Assembly (NCBI RefSeq): GCF_018361265.1
Contig: NZ_JAFLNH010000001.1
Location: forward strand, 1,612,001-1,676,000
Length of the DNA: 64,000 nt
From: Mycobacterium sp. SM1
GTDB taxonomy: Bacteria > Actinomycetota > Actinomycetes > Mycobacteriales > Mycobacteriaceae
Reading direction: 5' to 3'
Shown here: positions 8,131 through 17,052 of the stretch, piece after piece
Numbering within the stretch: the first letter of the stretch is position 1
Layout: each line of letters begins with the position of its first letter
Made by a program: the position numbers and the translations under genes
The notes under the pieces: model-generated
Database searches by the model: none
The model's input: the letters and a program-made list of their open reading frames with translations, nothing else
What the model was told of the DNA's origin: nothing

Positions 8131-9338
8131 CGGTGGGGCGGGGCCGAGTGGGGTGGACCCGGCTCCGGGCGCAGGTTGGGACGCAGTTCAGGCAACTTCT
8201 CGGTCCGGGCTTCGGCTCCGGGCACCGGCTCGCCGGCCAAAAAGCCGCGATCGGCGTTATCCGGGCCGGATGCGAGCAGTGCCGCCTCGGCGCGCAGACT
8301 GAACGAGCCGAGCAGAACGCCACCGATCAGCGCGATCAGACCGGTCGCGGTGAAGGTAATGGGCAGCACCCGAGACCACAACGCTAACCGATCGCGCTCG
8401 TCGCGAGCTGCGTTGACCTGTGACTCGATCGTGTCCTCATTCGAGGTGACCCGGTACTCGGCCACCGTCACCTCCGGCTTGAGCGGATCCCGGGCAAAGT
8501 AGTGATTGGCGTGGTCCTCTTCTTTGACGATGGTTCCCGACACCGGATCCACCCAAAAGGTTCGCTGCGCCGCGTAGTAGCGGGTCATGGTGATGCTGTC
8601 GTCCGGGTTGTCGCTTATGCCCCACATCGCCGCTGACGCGGTGAACTTGCTGTCTTCGTCGTGGGCATAGAGCGACGGGTATTTGACCGGCTCGACCAGC
8701 TTGCCGTCGGTGTCATAGCCGACGTTTTGGGTGAAGCGGTAGGTTCTCAACCCGTTGACGTCTTCCTCGCCGTCGTAGTTGGCGTCGTAGGCCTTCTGCG
8801 CGATCGGGTCGAAATAAGGGTAGGTCTTTTTTTCGGTGTGAAACGGGAACCGGTAATCCAGCCCCTCGTGCGGCAGCGGGATATTTGTCGGGGGGTTATC
8901 GTCACCGATGCTGCGCGGTTTTTGAACCGAGCCACCGGGATGGGTTTCGTCGGAGACCGCCATCGCAGTTTTGCGATTGAGCGTGACGGTATCGACGATC
9001 GCCAGCAGCAGCCCGGTGTCCTTCTGCTTATCGGTGCGCCGGACGGTCGTGCCCGCCTGTAGGGTCACGACGTCGGCGTTGGCCGGCAACTCGACGGTGA
9101 TTTGCCGTTGGGACACCAGCGGAACGTTCTTGTTGACGACGAGGTGGTCACCCGACAGTGACGCCGGATCGAGTGCGGTTCCGTTGCCGTCGCTGACCAA
9201 TGTGGTGTCGATGTTGAGCGGGATCTTGGTGATCCTGCTGGTGGTATACGTCCACAGCAGCAGCGCGGCAATCAACAGGGCGGCTCCGAGCCCCATGATT
9301 CCGCATGCGGCTATCCGCGCCGTGACTGCTCGGTTCAC
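8124..9338 (-). CDS. lmcA: LmcA, DUF3068 membrane protein for lipomannan/lipoarabinomannan maturation
   Basis: 404 residues with one transmembrane helix near each end (IMGLGAALLIAALLLW and LPITFTATGLIALIGGVLLG), enclosing a large extracytoplasmic DUF3068 domain. Homologues MSMEG_0317 and C. glutamicum NCgl2760 are reported to be needed for mannan elongation of LM/LAM. GTG 9338 follows an AAGGAGG ribosome site and gives VNRAVTARIAAC; longer in-frame starts lack one. The order lmcA-tmaT, divergent here, is conserved across Corynebacteriales. Its stop codon lies in the 54-bp repeat shared with the downstream gene. Confidence 0.85.
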   Translation of the reverse strand: MNRAVTARIAACGIMGLGAALLIAALLLWTYTTSRITKIPLNIDTTLVSDGNGTALDPASLSGDHLVVNKNVPLVSQRQITVELPANADVVTLQAGTTVRRTDKQKDTGLLLAIVDTVTLNRKTAMAVSDETHPGGSVQKPRSIGDDNPPTNIPLPHEGLDYRFPFHTEKKTYPYFDPIAQKAYDANYDGEEDVNGLRTYRFTQNVGYDTDGKLVEPVKYPSLYAHDEDSKFTASAAMWGISDNPDDSITMTRYYAAQRTFWVDPVSGTIVKEEDHANHYFARDPLKPEVTVAEYRVTSNEDTIESQVNAARDERDRLALWSRVLPITFTATGLIALIGGVLLGSFSLRAEAALLASGPDNADRGFLAGEPVPGAEARTEKLPELRPNLRPEPGPPHSAPPHRT

Positions 9339-9518
9339 GTTGCCGCGACCTCCTTCTGGCCTAAGACCGCCCGGTTCCTTCGTCGTGACCCACGACGCGG
9401 CAGCGAGGCAAAGCCCGTTTGACCCTAACAAGCAAATTTAAGGTCGCGGTCTGGCCGGCACCGCGCCGGCGGCAGTCACGGTATTCCCCGTCGGCCGGGC
9501 ACCACCTCAGGGCAGACT

Positions 9519-10700
9519 GTGGTCGTGACGGATGGCCGACAGGTCGGGGGAACGCGCAGCTTCCTGCCCGCGGTGGAAGGCATGCGCGCGTGCGCAGCCA
9601 TCGGCGTGGTGTTCACCCATGTCGCGTTTCAGACCGGGCATTCCTCGGGGATCCCCGGCCGGCTGTTTGGTCGCTTCGATCTAGCGGTGGCGGTCTTTTT
9701 CGCCTTGTCGGGATTCCTGTTATGGCGCGGGCATGCCGCGGCCGAACGAGACCTGGGCCCCAGGCCACGCACCGGCAGCTACCTGCGCTCCCGGGCGGTG
9801 CGCATCATGCCGGCCTATGTCGTGGCCGTCATCGTGATCCTCGGCCTGCTGCCGGATGCGGATCACGCCAGCCCGACGGTGTGGCTGGCGAACCTGTCGC
9901 TCACCCAGATCTACGTGCCGCTCACGCTGACCGCCGGTCTGACACAGATGTGGAGCCTGTCCGTCGAGGTCAGCTTCTACCTCGTGCTACCTATCCTGGC
10001 GTTGCTGGCCCGCCGGATCCCGGCGCGTGCGCGGGTGCCGGCGATCGCCGGCTTGGCGGTGGCCAGCCTGGGTTGGGGCTGGATCCCCTTCGGCTCGACG
10101 CCCGGGGTCAACCCGCTGACTTGGCCGCCGGCGTTTTTCTCCTGGTTCGCCACGGGCATGCTGCTGGCCGAATGGGCCTACAGCCCCGTGGGGCCACCGC
10201 ACCGCTTGGCGCGGCACCGAATACCGATGGCGATCGGGGCGGTGCTGGCCTACCTGGTGGCGGCTTGCCCACTGGCCGGTCCCGCGGGGCTGGTCCCGAG
10301 CACCGCGACCCAGTTCACGGTGCGGACGGCGATGGGCGCCGTGGTGGCGTTCATGCTGGTGGCACCGTTGGTGCTGGACCGCGCCGAGACCCCGCACCGG
10401 CTTTTGGCCAGCGCCGCCATGGTGACGCTGGGCCGCTGGTCCTATGGTGTATTCATCTGGCACTTGGCCGCTTTGGCAATGGTGTTCCCGGTGATCGGAC
10501 GGTTCGCATTCAGTGGCGGGATGCCGATCGTTTTGGTGTTGACGCTGATCTTCGCAATCGCGATCGCCGCGGTCAGCTACGCTCTTGTCGAGTCACCGTG
10601 CCGGGAAGTTTTGCGCCGCTGGGAATCTCGCAGGCACCAGCCGATGCCTGCGTCGCAAATCCCGGTCCGGCGGGCGCAGGAGGGCGCGATCGCGCGCTGA
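9519..10700 (+). CDS. tmaT: TmaT-like trehalose monomycolate O-acetyltransferase (acyltransferase 3 family)
   Basis: 393 residues with about ten hydrophobic helices. The N-terminal signature LPAVEGMRACAAIGVVFTHV contains the catalytic-type histidine of the acyltransferase-3 family and WSLSVEVSFYLVLP is its second conserved motif; the C-terminus has the YALVESPCRE family signature. C. glutamicum TmaT (NCgl2759) and M. tuberculosis Rv0228 lie next to the DUF3068 gene as here; TmaT acetylates trehalose monomycolate so that it can be exported by MmpL3-type transporters. Assignment rests on family plus conserved neighbourhood. GTG 9525 is an equally possible start. Confidence 0.8.
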   Translation: MVVTDGRQVGGTRSFLPAVEGMRACAAIGVVFTHVAFQTGHSSGIPGRLFGRFDLAVAVFFALSGFLLWRGHAAAERDLGPRPRTGSYLRSRAVRIMPAYVVAVIVILGLLPDADHASPTVWLANLSLTQIYVPLTLTAGLTQMWSLSVEVSFYLVLPILALLARRIPARARVPAIAGLAVASLGWGWIPFGSTPGVNPLTWPPAFFSWFATGMLLAEWAYSPVGPPHRLARHRIPMAIGAVLAYLVAACPLAGPAGLVPSTATQFTVRTAMGAVVAFMLVAPLVLDRAETPHRLLASAAMVTLGRWSYGVFIWHLAALAMVFPVIGRFAFSGGMPIVLVLTLIFAIAIAAVSYALVESPCREVLRRWESRRHQPMPASQIPVRRAQEGAIAR

Positions 10701-10738
10701 GCCGGCGGTGCTGACACGCAATAGTCAGTTGTAGATAG

Positions 10739-11719
10739 TCAGTCGTAGCCGCCCTGGTGCTCGAAGATGCGCCGCGGGTTGTCGACGAGCATGGCGTGGA
10801 TCTGCTCGTCGGTGACGCCGCGCTCCTGCAGCGCCGGGATCACGTCGTTGTGGATGTGCAGGTAGTGCCAATTGGGGGCGGCGACCGGAAGCAATTCCTC
10901 GGGCAGCGCGTCGAAGTAGCAGTTGGCATCGTGAGAGAGCACCATTTTGTCGGCGTGCCCGCGCTCGCACATGCGTGCCACCGTGTTCACCCGGTCCTCA
11001 AATGGCAGGATCAGGTCGATGCCAAACCGGTCCATCCCGACGTAGGACCCGTTGTTGATGAGTTCTTCCAGATAGTCGATGTCGGTGGTGTCCCCGGAGT
11101 GGCCGATGATCACCCGGGAGAGGTCGACGCCTTCCTCGGCGAAGATGCGTTGTTGGTCGAGTCCGCGGCGGGTGGGCGCGTGGGTGTGCGTCGAGATGGG
11201 CACCCCGGTACGTTTATGCGCCTGCGCGACGGCGCGCAGCACCCGTTCGACACCAGGGGTGACGCCGGGCTCATCGGTGGCGCACTTGAGGATCGCGGCC
11301 TTGATTCCGGTATCGGCGATCCCCTGCTCGATATCGCGGACGAACATGTCGGTCATGATCTCCGGGCCGTCCAATGGCGCACCGGGCCCGAGGTAGTGGA
11401 AACGAAACGGAACGTCGTTGTAGGTGTAGATCCCTGTAGCGACAACGATATTCAGCTCGGTGGCCGCGGCGATACGGGCGATACGCGGGATGTAGCGGCC
11501 CAGCCCGATCACGGTGAGGTCGACGATGGTGTCCACGCCGCGTGCCTTGAGCTCGTTGAGCCGCTCGATGGCGTCGGCCTCGCGCTTGGCCTCATCGCCG
11601 AACTCTTCCGGGTAGTTCTGCGCGATCTCGGTGGTCATGATGAACACGTGCTCGTGCATGAGCGTGACGCCGAGATCGGCGGTATCGATCGGTCCTCGTG
11701 CGGTGTTTACCGGTGACAC
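10739..11719 (-). CDS. php: Phosphotriesterase-like lactonase (PLL, Rv0230c-like)
   Basis: 326 residues from GTG 11719, the same length I recall for Rv0230c. The amidohydrolase metal site is visible: HEHVF near the N-terminus (beta-1 HxH), the bridging-lysine strand AAILKCATDE, then STHTHA (beta-5 His), IIGHSGDT (beta-6 His) and LSHDANCYF (Asp at beta-8). These enzymes hydrolyse N-acyl-homoserine and other lactones with weak phosphotriesterase activity. The frame is open far upstream, but that sequence is low-complexity intergenic DNA and not part of the protein. Confidence 0.85.
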   Translation of the reverse strand: MSPVNTARGPIDTADLGVTLMHEHVFIMTTEIAQNYPEEFGDEAKREADAIERLNELKARGVDTIVDLTVIGLGRYIPRIARIAAATELNIVVATGIYTYNDVPFRFHYLGPGAPLDGPEIMTDMFVRDIEQGIADTGIKAAILKCATDEPGVTPGVERVLRAVAQAHKRTGVPISTHTHAPTRRGLDQQRIFAEEGVDLSRVIIGHSGDTTDIDYLEELINNGSYVGMDRFGIDLILPFEDRVNTVARMCERGHADKMVLSHDANCYFDALPEELLPVAAPNWHYLHIHNDVIPALQERGVTDEQIHAMLVDNPRRIFEHQGGYD

Positions 11720-11900
11720 GCAGCCGATGCTAAGGCCACGGCGCGGCGCCAGCGGTGGAATCGCCAAGCCGGCTGAACCATGCCGTCGTGTCCGGCAAGC
11801 CAATCGGCTCAGAAGCCCCAGGGGCCTCACAAACCCACGGATGTGCCAGGGACGTTCCAGTCCCAGGGGTGTGTCAGGGATATGCCAGGATGTGCCGTTC

Positions 11901-11949
11901 TGCCCGCCTCCGAGCGAGTTTTTTCGTCGTATTCGCTGGGAGGCGGGCA
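11901..11949. terminator. Long hairpin downstream of no gene, possible terminator or repeat end
   Basis: TGCCCGCCTCC (11901-11911) is the exact reverse complement of GGAGGCGGGCA (11939-11949); after a G/G mismatch the stem continues AGCGA/TCGCT, leaving a 15-base loop containing TTTTTT. The right arm is also the first copy of the 32-bp repeat. It sits upstream of both divergent genes, so a terminator role is uncertain; it may be the end of a mobile or repeated sequence. Confidence 0.45.
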
Positions 11950-12036
11950 CAACGTCCCATGGAGCGGCGGGGAGGCGGGCACAACGTCCCACGGTGTCGC
12001 GGGGAGGCGGGCACAACGTCCCATGGAGCGGCGGGT
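11941..12036. repeat. Three tandem 32-bp repeats
   Basis: AGGCGGGCACAACGTCCCA starts at 11941, 11973 and 12005, exactly 32 bp apart. Copies 1 and 3 continue TGGAGCGGCGGG, copy 2 CGGTGTCGCGGGG. The period is not a multiple of three, consistent with non-coding DNA. No assigned function. Confidence 0.85.
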
Positions 12037-12082
12037 AGCGGCTTGAGTGGGACCCTTGAGCAGTGAGCTGGCTCACACTAGT

Positions 12083-12097
12083 ATGACCACTGGTCAT
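12083..12097. promoter_or_regulatory. Palindromic operator for the TetR regulator
   Basis: ATGACC-ACT-GGTCAT is a perfect 6-bp inverted repeat, ending 18 bases before the start codon of the TetR-family gene. Location and symmetry fit autoregulation by that protein; binding is inferred. Confidence 0.6.
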
Positions 12098-12115
12098 CGG
12101 CGCTAGGAGGACCAG

Positions 12116-12796
12116 ATGCCGACCGTGACCTGGGCACGTGTCGATCCGATTCGCCGCGCGGCCGTGCTGGAAGCCGCAGAGGCCGAGTTCGCGGCGCACG
12201 GGTTTTCCCGGGGCAGCCTCAACGCCATCGCCCGGCGCGCGGGGGTCGCCAAGGGAAGCCTGTTTCAGTACTTCGCGGACAAGCGAGACCTCTACGCGTT
12301 CGTCGCCGACGTCGCCAGCCAGCGGGTCCGGTCCTACATGGAGGAGCGCATCCGGGAACTGGACCCGAGCAGACCATTTTTCGAATTCCTCACCGACCTG
12401 CTTGACACCTGGGTTGGCTATTTCGCCGACCACCCACGGGAACGCTCGCTTCATGCCGCGGCGAGCCTGGAGATCGACACCGATGCCCGCATCAGTGTGC
12501 GCACCGTCATTCACCGCCACTATCTGGAAGTTCTCCGGCCACTCGTGCGTGACGCGCACACCCGCGGCGATCTGCGGGCCGAGTGCGACACCGACGCGTT
12601 GTTGTCGCTGTTGCTGCTGATCTTTCCGCATCTGGCACTGGCGCCGTATGTGCGCGGTATCGATCCGATCCTCGGGCTCGATGAGCCCACACCGGAGCAG
12701 CCGGCGCTCGCCGTGCGCAGGCTGGTTGCCGTATTGGCCGCCGCCTTCGCCACGCTGCCGCAAGCCCACCGCAATGATCTGAAGGAGGTCACATGA
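12116..12796 (+). CDS. TetR-family regulator upstream of R2lox (Rv0232-like)
   Basis: 226 residues. The N-terminal helix-turn-helix reads [19 protein letters not shown] followed by [13 protein letters not shown], the canonical TetR recognition helix. The C-terminal ligand-binding domain is mostly helical and hydrophobic. ATG 12116 has an AGGAGG ribosome site, and the stop overlaps the nrdB-like gene by 4 bases (ATGA), so the two form an operon. Its own promoter carries a perfect palindrome at 12083-12097. The ligand is unknown; a lipid or hydrocarbon is plausible because the R2lox protein binds a fatty acid. Confidence 0.85.
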   Translation: MPTVTWARVDPIRRAAVLEAAEAEFAAHGFSRGSLNAIARRAGVAKGSLFQYFADKRDLYAFVADVASQRVRSYMEERIRELDPSRPFFEFLTDLLDTWVGYFADHPRERSLHAAASLEIDTDARISVRTVIHRHYLEVLRPLVRDAHTRGDLRAECDTDALLSLLLLIFPHLALAPYVRGIDPILGLDEPTPEQPALAVRRLVAVLAAAFATLPQAHRNDLKEVT

Positions 12797-13734
12797 CACG
12801 AACTCGGTACGGTTCGCTGGCGGCCGGGGGACTCAACTGGGATAGCCTGCCGCTCAAGCTGTTCGCCGGCGGCAACGCGAAGTTCTGGAGCCCCGCGGAC
12901 ATCGACTTTTCCCGCGACCGGGCGGACTGGGAGGCGCTTTCCGACCGTGAACGCGACTACGCCACTCGGCTGTGCGCCGAGTTCATCGCCGGCGAGGAAG
13001 CCGTCACGAAAGACATCCAGCCGTTCATGGCCGCCATGCGCGCCGAAGGCCGGCTGGGCGATGAGATGTATCTGACGCAGTTCGCTTGCGAGGAGGCCAA
13101 ACATGTGCAGGTTTTCCGCTTGTGGCTCGACGCCGTGGGCATCCGCGACGACCTGCACAGCTACCTCGACGACCTTCCCGCCTACCGGCAGATATTCAAC
13201 GACGAACTCCCGGGCTCGCTGGGCGCTTTGTACACGGATCCGTCACCGTCGGCCCAGGTCCGCGCGTCCGTGACATATAACCATGTCGTCGAGGGCATGC
13301 TGGCGTTGACCGGCTACTACGCCTGGCACAAGATCTGCGTGGAACGCGCCATCCTGCCCGGCATGCAGGAGTTGATCGCGCGCATCGGGGACGACGAGCG
13401 ACGCCACATGGCGTGGGGCACCTTCACCTGCCGGCGCCACGTCGCCGCCGACGACGCCAATTGGGGGGTGTTCGAAACACGGATGAACGAGCTCATCCCG
13501 CTGGCTCTGCGCCTCATCGAAGAGGGCTTTGCGCTCTACGGCGACGACGTGCCTTTCGGCCTATCGGTCGAGGAGTTCATGCGGTATTCCAGTGACAAGG
13601 GGATGCGGCGATTCGGCACGATCAGCAGCGCCCGGGGGCGTCCGCTCGAGGAGATCGACGTCGACTCCTCACCGCTGCAGCTCGAAGACACGTTCGCCGA
13701 CGAGGACGAGAAAACCCTGGCAGCCTCGGCATAA
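12793..13734 (+). CDS. R2-like ligand-binding oxidase (R2lox), Mn/Fe cofactor; often labelled NrdB
   Basis: 313 residues of ferritin-like four-helix fold. All metal ligands of M. tuberculosis R2lox (Rv0233) are present at identical numbers: E68, E101, H104, E167, E202, H205, and the cross-link pair V71 and Y162. The Tyr-Val ether cross-link and Mn/Fe site mark this as R2lox rather than a true ribonucleotide reductase R2 subunit, despite the usual nrdB label. The protein binds a long-chain fatty-acid-like ligand; the natural reaction is unknown. An SD (AAGGAGG) precedes ATG 12793, overlapping the TetR gene. Confidence 0.9.
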   Translation: MTRTRYGSLAAGGLNWDSLPLKLFAGGNAKFWSPADIDFSRDRADWEALSDRERDYATRLCAEFIAGEEAVTKDIQPFMAAMRAEGRLGDEMYLTQFACEEAKHVQVFRLWLDAVGIRDDLHSYLDDLPAYRQIFNDELPGSLGALYTDPSPSAQVRASVTYNHVVEGMLALTGYYAWHKICVERAILPGMQELIARIGDDERRHMAWGTFTCRRHVAADDANWGVFETRMNELIPLALRLIEEGFALYGDDVPFGLSVEEFMRYSSDKGMRRFGTISSARGRPLEEIDVDSSPLQLEDTFADEDEKTLAASA

Positions 13735-13818
13735 CCCAGTGCGAGCAGACGCAAAATCCCGTTATTACGCCCCGAAAGGCTTTTGCGTCCGCGCGTTTGG
13801 GTTTGCTTGCGGCGAAAC

Positions 13819-15192
13819 CTATCCGATCCAGACCGTTTTGACGTTGCAGAACGCGCGGATCCCGTGGGCGGAGAGCTCGCGTCCGTAGCCAGAGCGCTTG
13901 ACTCCCCCGAATGGCAGCTCCGGATAGGACACCGTCATGCCGTTGATGAACACCTGCCCGGCCTCGATCTCATCGATGAAGCGCTGTTGTTCGGCCTCGT
14001 CGCGTGTCCATACGTTAGATCCGAGCCCAAATGGGGTCGCGTTGGCGAGTTCGATGGCCTCCTCGATGTCGGCCGCCCGATAGACCGAAGCGACGGGGCC
14101 GAAGACCTCCTCGGTGAAAATCGGCATGTCCCTGGTGACGTCGGTGATCACCGTCGGCGGGTAAAACCACCCGGGCCGGTCGAGTCGCTTACCGCCGCAG
14201 CGGATCACCGCGCCCGCGCCAACGGCTTGATCGACGAGTTTCTCCACGTCGGCGAGGCCCTGCTCGGTGGCCAGCGGGCCCACGTCGGTATTCGGGTCGG
14301 TAGGGTCGCCGACCCGCAGCGCGGCCATGCCTGCCACGAACTTGTCCACGAACTCGTCATAGATGTCGGTGTGGGCGATGAAGCGTTTTGCGGCGATGCA
14401 GGATTGGCCATTGTTTTGCACCCGCGCGGTGACTGCGGCGCTGACCGCCGCCTCCAGGTGCGCCGACGGCATCACAATGAACGGGTCGCTGCCGCCAAGC
14501 TCCAACACGGTGGGCTTGACCTCGTCACCGGCGACGGCGGCCACCGACCGACCGGCCGGTTCGCTGCCGGTGAGCGTCGCCGCGGCCACTCGGGGATCGC
14601 GCAGGATGTCCGCCACCGCAGTTGACGGGACGAGCAGTGCTTGGAAGCAGCCCGGCGGGAAGCCGCCGCGGGCGATGACGTCGGCGAGGTACAGCGCACA
14701 CTGCGGAACGTTCGACGCGTGCTTGAGCAGGCCGACATTTCCGGCCATCAGTGCCGGGGCGGCGAAGCGGACGGCCTGCCACAGCGGAAAGTTCCACGGC
14801 ATGACGCCCAGCACCACTCCCAGGGGTTGGTAGCGAGCGAACGCGCGGGACGCGCCGACCGCAGCGGCGTCGGCCGGCTCGTCGGCCAGCAGCACTTCGG
14901 CGTTGTCAGCGTAGTAACGAAAGCCTTTGGCGCACTTGAGCACCTCGGCTTTGGCCGATACCAGCGTCTTACCCATTTCCAGGCTAATCATCGCAGCGGT
15001 CCGCTCCGCTTCGGCCTCAAGCAGATTGGCCGTCGAACGTGCCCACAGGGCGCGTTGCGAGTAACTGGTGTGGCGGTACTCGGCGAAACAGGCATAGGCC
15101 CGAGCTATTGCGGCGTCAACCTCATCCGAGGTGGCCGCAGTGTACGTCTTGACCGTCTCCCCGGTGACCGGGTTGATCGTGGCAATAGGCAT
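13819..15192 (-). CDS. gabD1: Succinate-semialdehyde dehydrogenase [NADP+] GabD1
   Basis: 457 residues, the length of M. tuberculosis GabD1 (Rv0234c). Aldehyde dehydrogenase motifs are intact: PWNFPLWQ (cofactor pocket), TGSEPAGRSVA, the general base in LELGGSDPF, the catalytic cysteine in NNGQSCIAAKRF and EEVFGPVAS. It oxidises succinate semialdehyde to succinate. ATG 15192 gives MPIATINPVTGE; a start 30 bases upstream is possible but not conserved. The gene is divergent from the acetolactate synthase gene with only 80 bases between, so the promoters are close together. Confidence 0.88.
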   Translation of the reverse strand: MPIATINPVTGETVKTYTAATSDEVDAAIARAYACFAEYRHTSYSQRALWARSTANLLEAEAERTAAMISLEMGKTLVSAKAEVLKCAKGFRYYADNAEVLLADEPADAAAVGASRAFARYQPLGVVLGVMPWNFPLWQAVRFAAPALMAGNVGLLKHASNVPQCALYLADVIARGGFPPGCFQALLVPSTAVADILRDPRVAAATLTGSEPAGRSVAAVAGDEVKPTVLELGGSDPFIVMPSAHLEAAVSAAVTARVQNNGQSCIAAKRFIAHTDIYDEFVDKFVAGMAALRVGDPTDPNTDVGPLATEQGLADVEKLVDQAVGAGAVIRCGGKRLDRPGWFYPPTVITDVTRDMPIFTEEVFGPVASVYRAADIEEAIELANATPFGLGSNVWTRDEAEQQRFIDEIEAGQVFINGMTVSYPELPFGGVKRSGYGRELSAHGIRAFCNVKTVWIG

Positions 15193-15272
15193 GCTGACAT
15201 CCTTAGGTAGATAGACCCGCAAATGGTATTCGTTCTTTAGCCTGCCACTATTGTGGCGTCCGGAGGTCGCCG

Positions 15273-16931
15273 ATGAGCACAGCCGCCCAGCTGATGGTCA
15301 AGTGCCTGGAAAACGAGGGTGTTTCCGTCGTCTTCGGACTGCCCGGCGAGGAGAACATTCACTTCATCCAGGCGCTGGCCGCCTCGAACATCCGCTATGT
15401 GCTCACCCGCCACGAGCAGGCCGCGGCGTTCATGGCGGAGATGTATGGCCGGGTCACCGGCCGCGCGGGGGTGGTTTCCGCCACCTTGGGCCCGGGAGCG
15501 ATCAACATGCAGCTCGGCGTTGCCGACGCGACCACCAACAGCACGCCGATGGTCGCCCTGTCCGCCCAGGTCGGCCAGGATCGGCAGTACAAAGAGTCGC
15601 ATCAGTACGTCGACCTGGTGTCGATGTTCGCCCCGATCACCCGCTGGGCCGACGGCGTACCGACCGCGCGCGCCATCCCGGAGATGTTCCGCAAGGCGTT
15701 CAAGCTCGCCGAGACCGAACGCCCGGCCGCGGTCTATCTTGCCATCCCTGAGAACCTGGATGCAGATGCCGCCGACTACAACCTGACACCGTTGCCGCGC
15801 AACGTGGTGCGCGGCGAGGCCCCCGCGGCTGCCCAGGTGACCCGCGCGGTCGCCATCTTGCGCGCGGCCCGGCGACCGGTGGTGCTGGCCGGGCATGGCG
15901 CTGCCCGCGGCGACGCGACAGCGGCCTTGATCCGCTTCTCCGACGAACTAGGGATCCCGGTCGCCAACACCTTCCATGGCAAGGGCGTGATGCCCGACGA
16001 CCACCCCAACAGCATCGGAACCATCGGGTTCATGACGCGTGACTACGTCAACTTCGGCTTCGATGTCGCCGATGTCGTCATCGCCGTCGGCTACGAGCTG
16101 CAGGAGTTCGACCCTATCCGGATCAACCCGCACGCCGACAAGCAGATCATCCATATCCACCGTTTCCCCGCCGAAGTCGATATGCACTATCCCGTTGCCG
16201 TGGGGATCATCGGTGACATCACCGCCTCCCTGAATGCCCTCACGGAGGCGCTCACCGCCGCTCCGGCAGGCCGCCGATTCGACAACGCGTCCATCGCACC
16301 CGGGTGTGGCCTGCTCGCTGAGGAATTTGCTCGGGGGCAACAAGATTCGCGATTTCCGCTGGCACCGGCGCGGGTGGTGGCCGATACCCGCGCGGCTTTG
16401 GGCCGCAGCGACGTGGTGCTGGTGGATACCGGCGCCTCCAAGATGTGGATGGCCCGGCTGTATCCGACGTATGAGCGTAACACTTGCCTGGTATCAAACG
16501 GATTGTCCGCCATGGGGTTCGCCTTGCCTGGAGCGCTCGGCGTCAAGCTAGCGCGGCCGGAAGCCAAAGTGCTGGCGGTGGTGGGCGACGGCGCGTTCAT
16601 GATGAATTCCCAAGAGATCGAGACCGCGGTCCGGGAACGCATACCGCTGGTGGTCTTGATTTGGGAGGACGGCGGTTACGGGCTCATCGAATGGAAGATG
16701 GACCTCGAACTCGGTGAGCACTATTACGTTTCCTTCCGCAACCCCGATGTGGTGAGCTACGCACAAAGCTTCGGCGCCAAGGGATATCGGATCAGTAGCG
16801 CGGAGGAATTGTTGCCGACATTGACGGCCGCGCTGAACGACGACGGCGTGTCGGTGATCTCCTGCCCGGTCGACTACTCAGAAAACCTCCGCCTGACCGA
16901 GCGGCTCGGCCAACTCGACGAAGCGCTCTAG
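15273..16931 (+). CDS. Acetolactate synthase large subunit, catabolic-like (ThDP enzyme)
   Basis: 552 residues. The ThDP-activating glutamate is in RHEQAAAFMAEMYGR, substrate-channel motifs FGLPGEENIHF and ATLGPGAINM are present, and the ThDP/metal motif is VVGDGAFMMNSQEIETA followed ~20 residues on by WEDGGYGLIEWK. It condenses two pyruvates (or pyruvate and 2-oxobutyrate) into acetohydroxy acids. The WED sequence at the usual (W)NN/VDN position and the absence of an adjacent regulatory-subunit gene point to a catabolic, AlsS-like role rather than the ilvBN pathway; related ThDP decarboxylases cannot be excluded. It is not at this position in M. tuberculosis. Confidence 0.75.
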   Translation: MSTAAQLMVKCLENEGVSVVFGLPGEENIHFIQALAASNIRYVLTRHEQAAAFMAEMYGRVTGRAGVVSATLGPGAINMQLGVADATTNSTPMVALSAQVGQDRQYKESHQYVDLVSMFAPITRWADGVPTARAIPEMFRKAFKLAETERPAAVYLAIPENLDADAADYNLTPLPRNVVRGEAPAAAQVTRAVAILRAARRPVVLAGHGAARGDATAALIRFSDELGIPVANTFHGKGVMPDDHPNSIGTIGFMTRDYVNFGFDVADVVIAVGYELQEFDPIRINPHADKQIIHIHRFPAEVDMHYPVAVGIIGDITASLNALTEALTAAPAGRRFDNASIAPGCGLLAEEFARGQQDSRFPLAPARVVADTRAALGRSDVVLVDTGASKMWMARLYPTYERNTCLVSNGLSAMGFALPGALGVKLARPEAKVLAVVGDGAFMMNSQEIETAVRERIPLVVLIWEDGGYGLIEWKMDLELGEHYYVSFRNPDVVSYAQSFGAKGYRISSAEELLPTLTAALNDDGVSVISCPVDYSENLRLTERLGQLDEAL

Positions 16932-16991
16932 GTAGCCCGGCGGGCGGGCTGGATCGTCCACCGCTAACGTTAACGATCAATTCATACTCCG

Positions 16992-17010
16992 TTAGGCTAG
17001 CCTTGCCTAA
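16992..17010. promoter_or_regulatory. IdeR/DtxR-type iron box upstream of NRAMP gene
   Basis: TTAGGCTAGCCTTGCCTAA agrees with the IdeR consensus TTAGGTTAGGCTAACCTAA at 15 of 19 positions, including both outer TTAGG/CCTAA arms. It ends 42 bases before the NRAMP start codon. IdeR (Fe) or MntR (Mn) repression is inferred. Confidence 0.65.
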
Positions 17011-17052
17011 CAAACGGATACTGTGCGGAAATCCCACGTGAACGGAGCCCGG

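Larger units (their letters stand above)
11720..12082. other. Intergenic stretch between php and the TetR gene; no gene
   Basis: About 360 bases without a convincing gene. It holds scattered GCCAGG/GTGCC motifs (11840-11895), a long hairpin and three 32-bp repeats, entered separately. In M. tuberculosis the acyl-CoA dehydrogenase gene fadE4 (Rv0231) lies at this position (from memory); no trace of it is seen here in either strand. Confidence 0.6.

Noticed and set aside
9419..10714. A 431 aa frame overlapping tmaT on the same strand
   Set aside because: Codon pattern and Arg/Gly-rich composition show it is a frame shadow of the membrane acyltransferase.
11941..12036. The 32-bp repeats as a CRISPR array
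   Set aside because: The copies are directly adjacent with no unique spacers and no cas genes are present.
11720..12799. An open frame upstream of php that would make a 686 aa protein
   Set aside because: Sequence is low-complexity, overlaps the TetR gene on the other strand, and php homologues start at 11719.
12793..13734. Ribonucleotide reductase R2 subunit (NrdB) function
   Set aside because: The Tyr162-Val71 cross-link pair and full R2lox ligand numbering mark an oxidase rather than a radical-generating R2.
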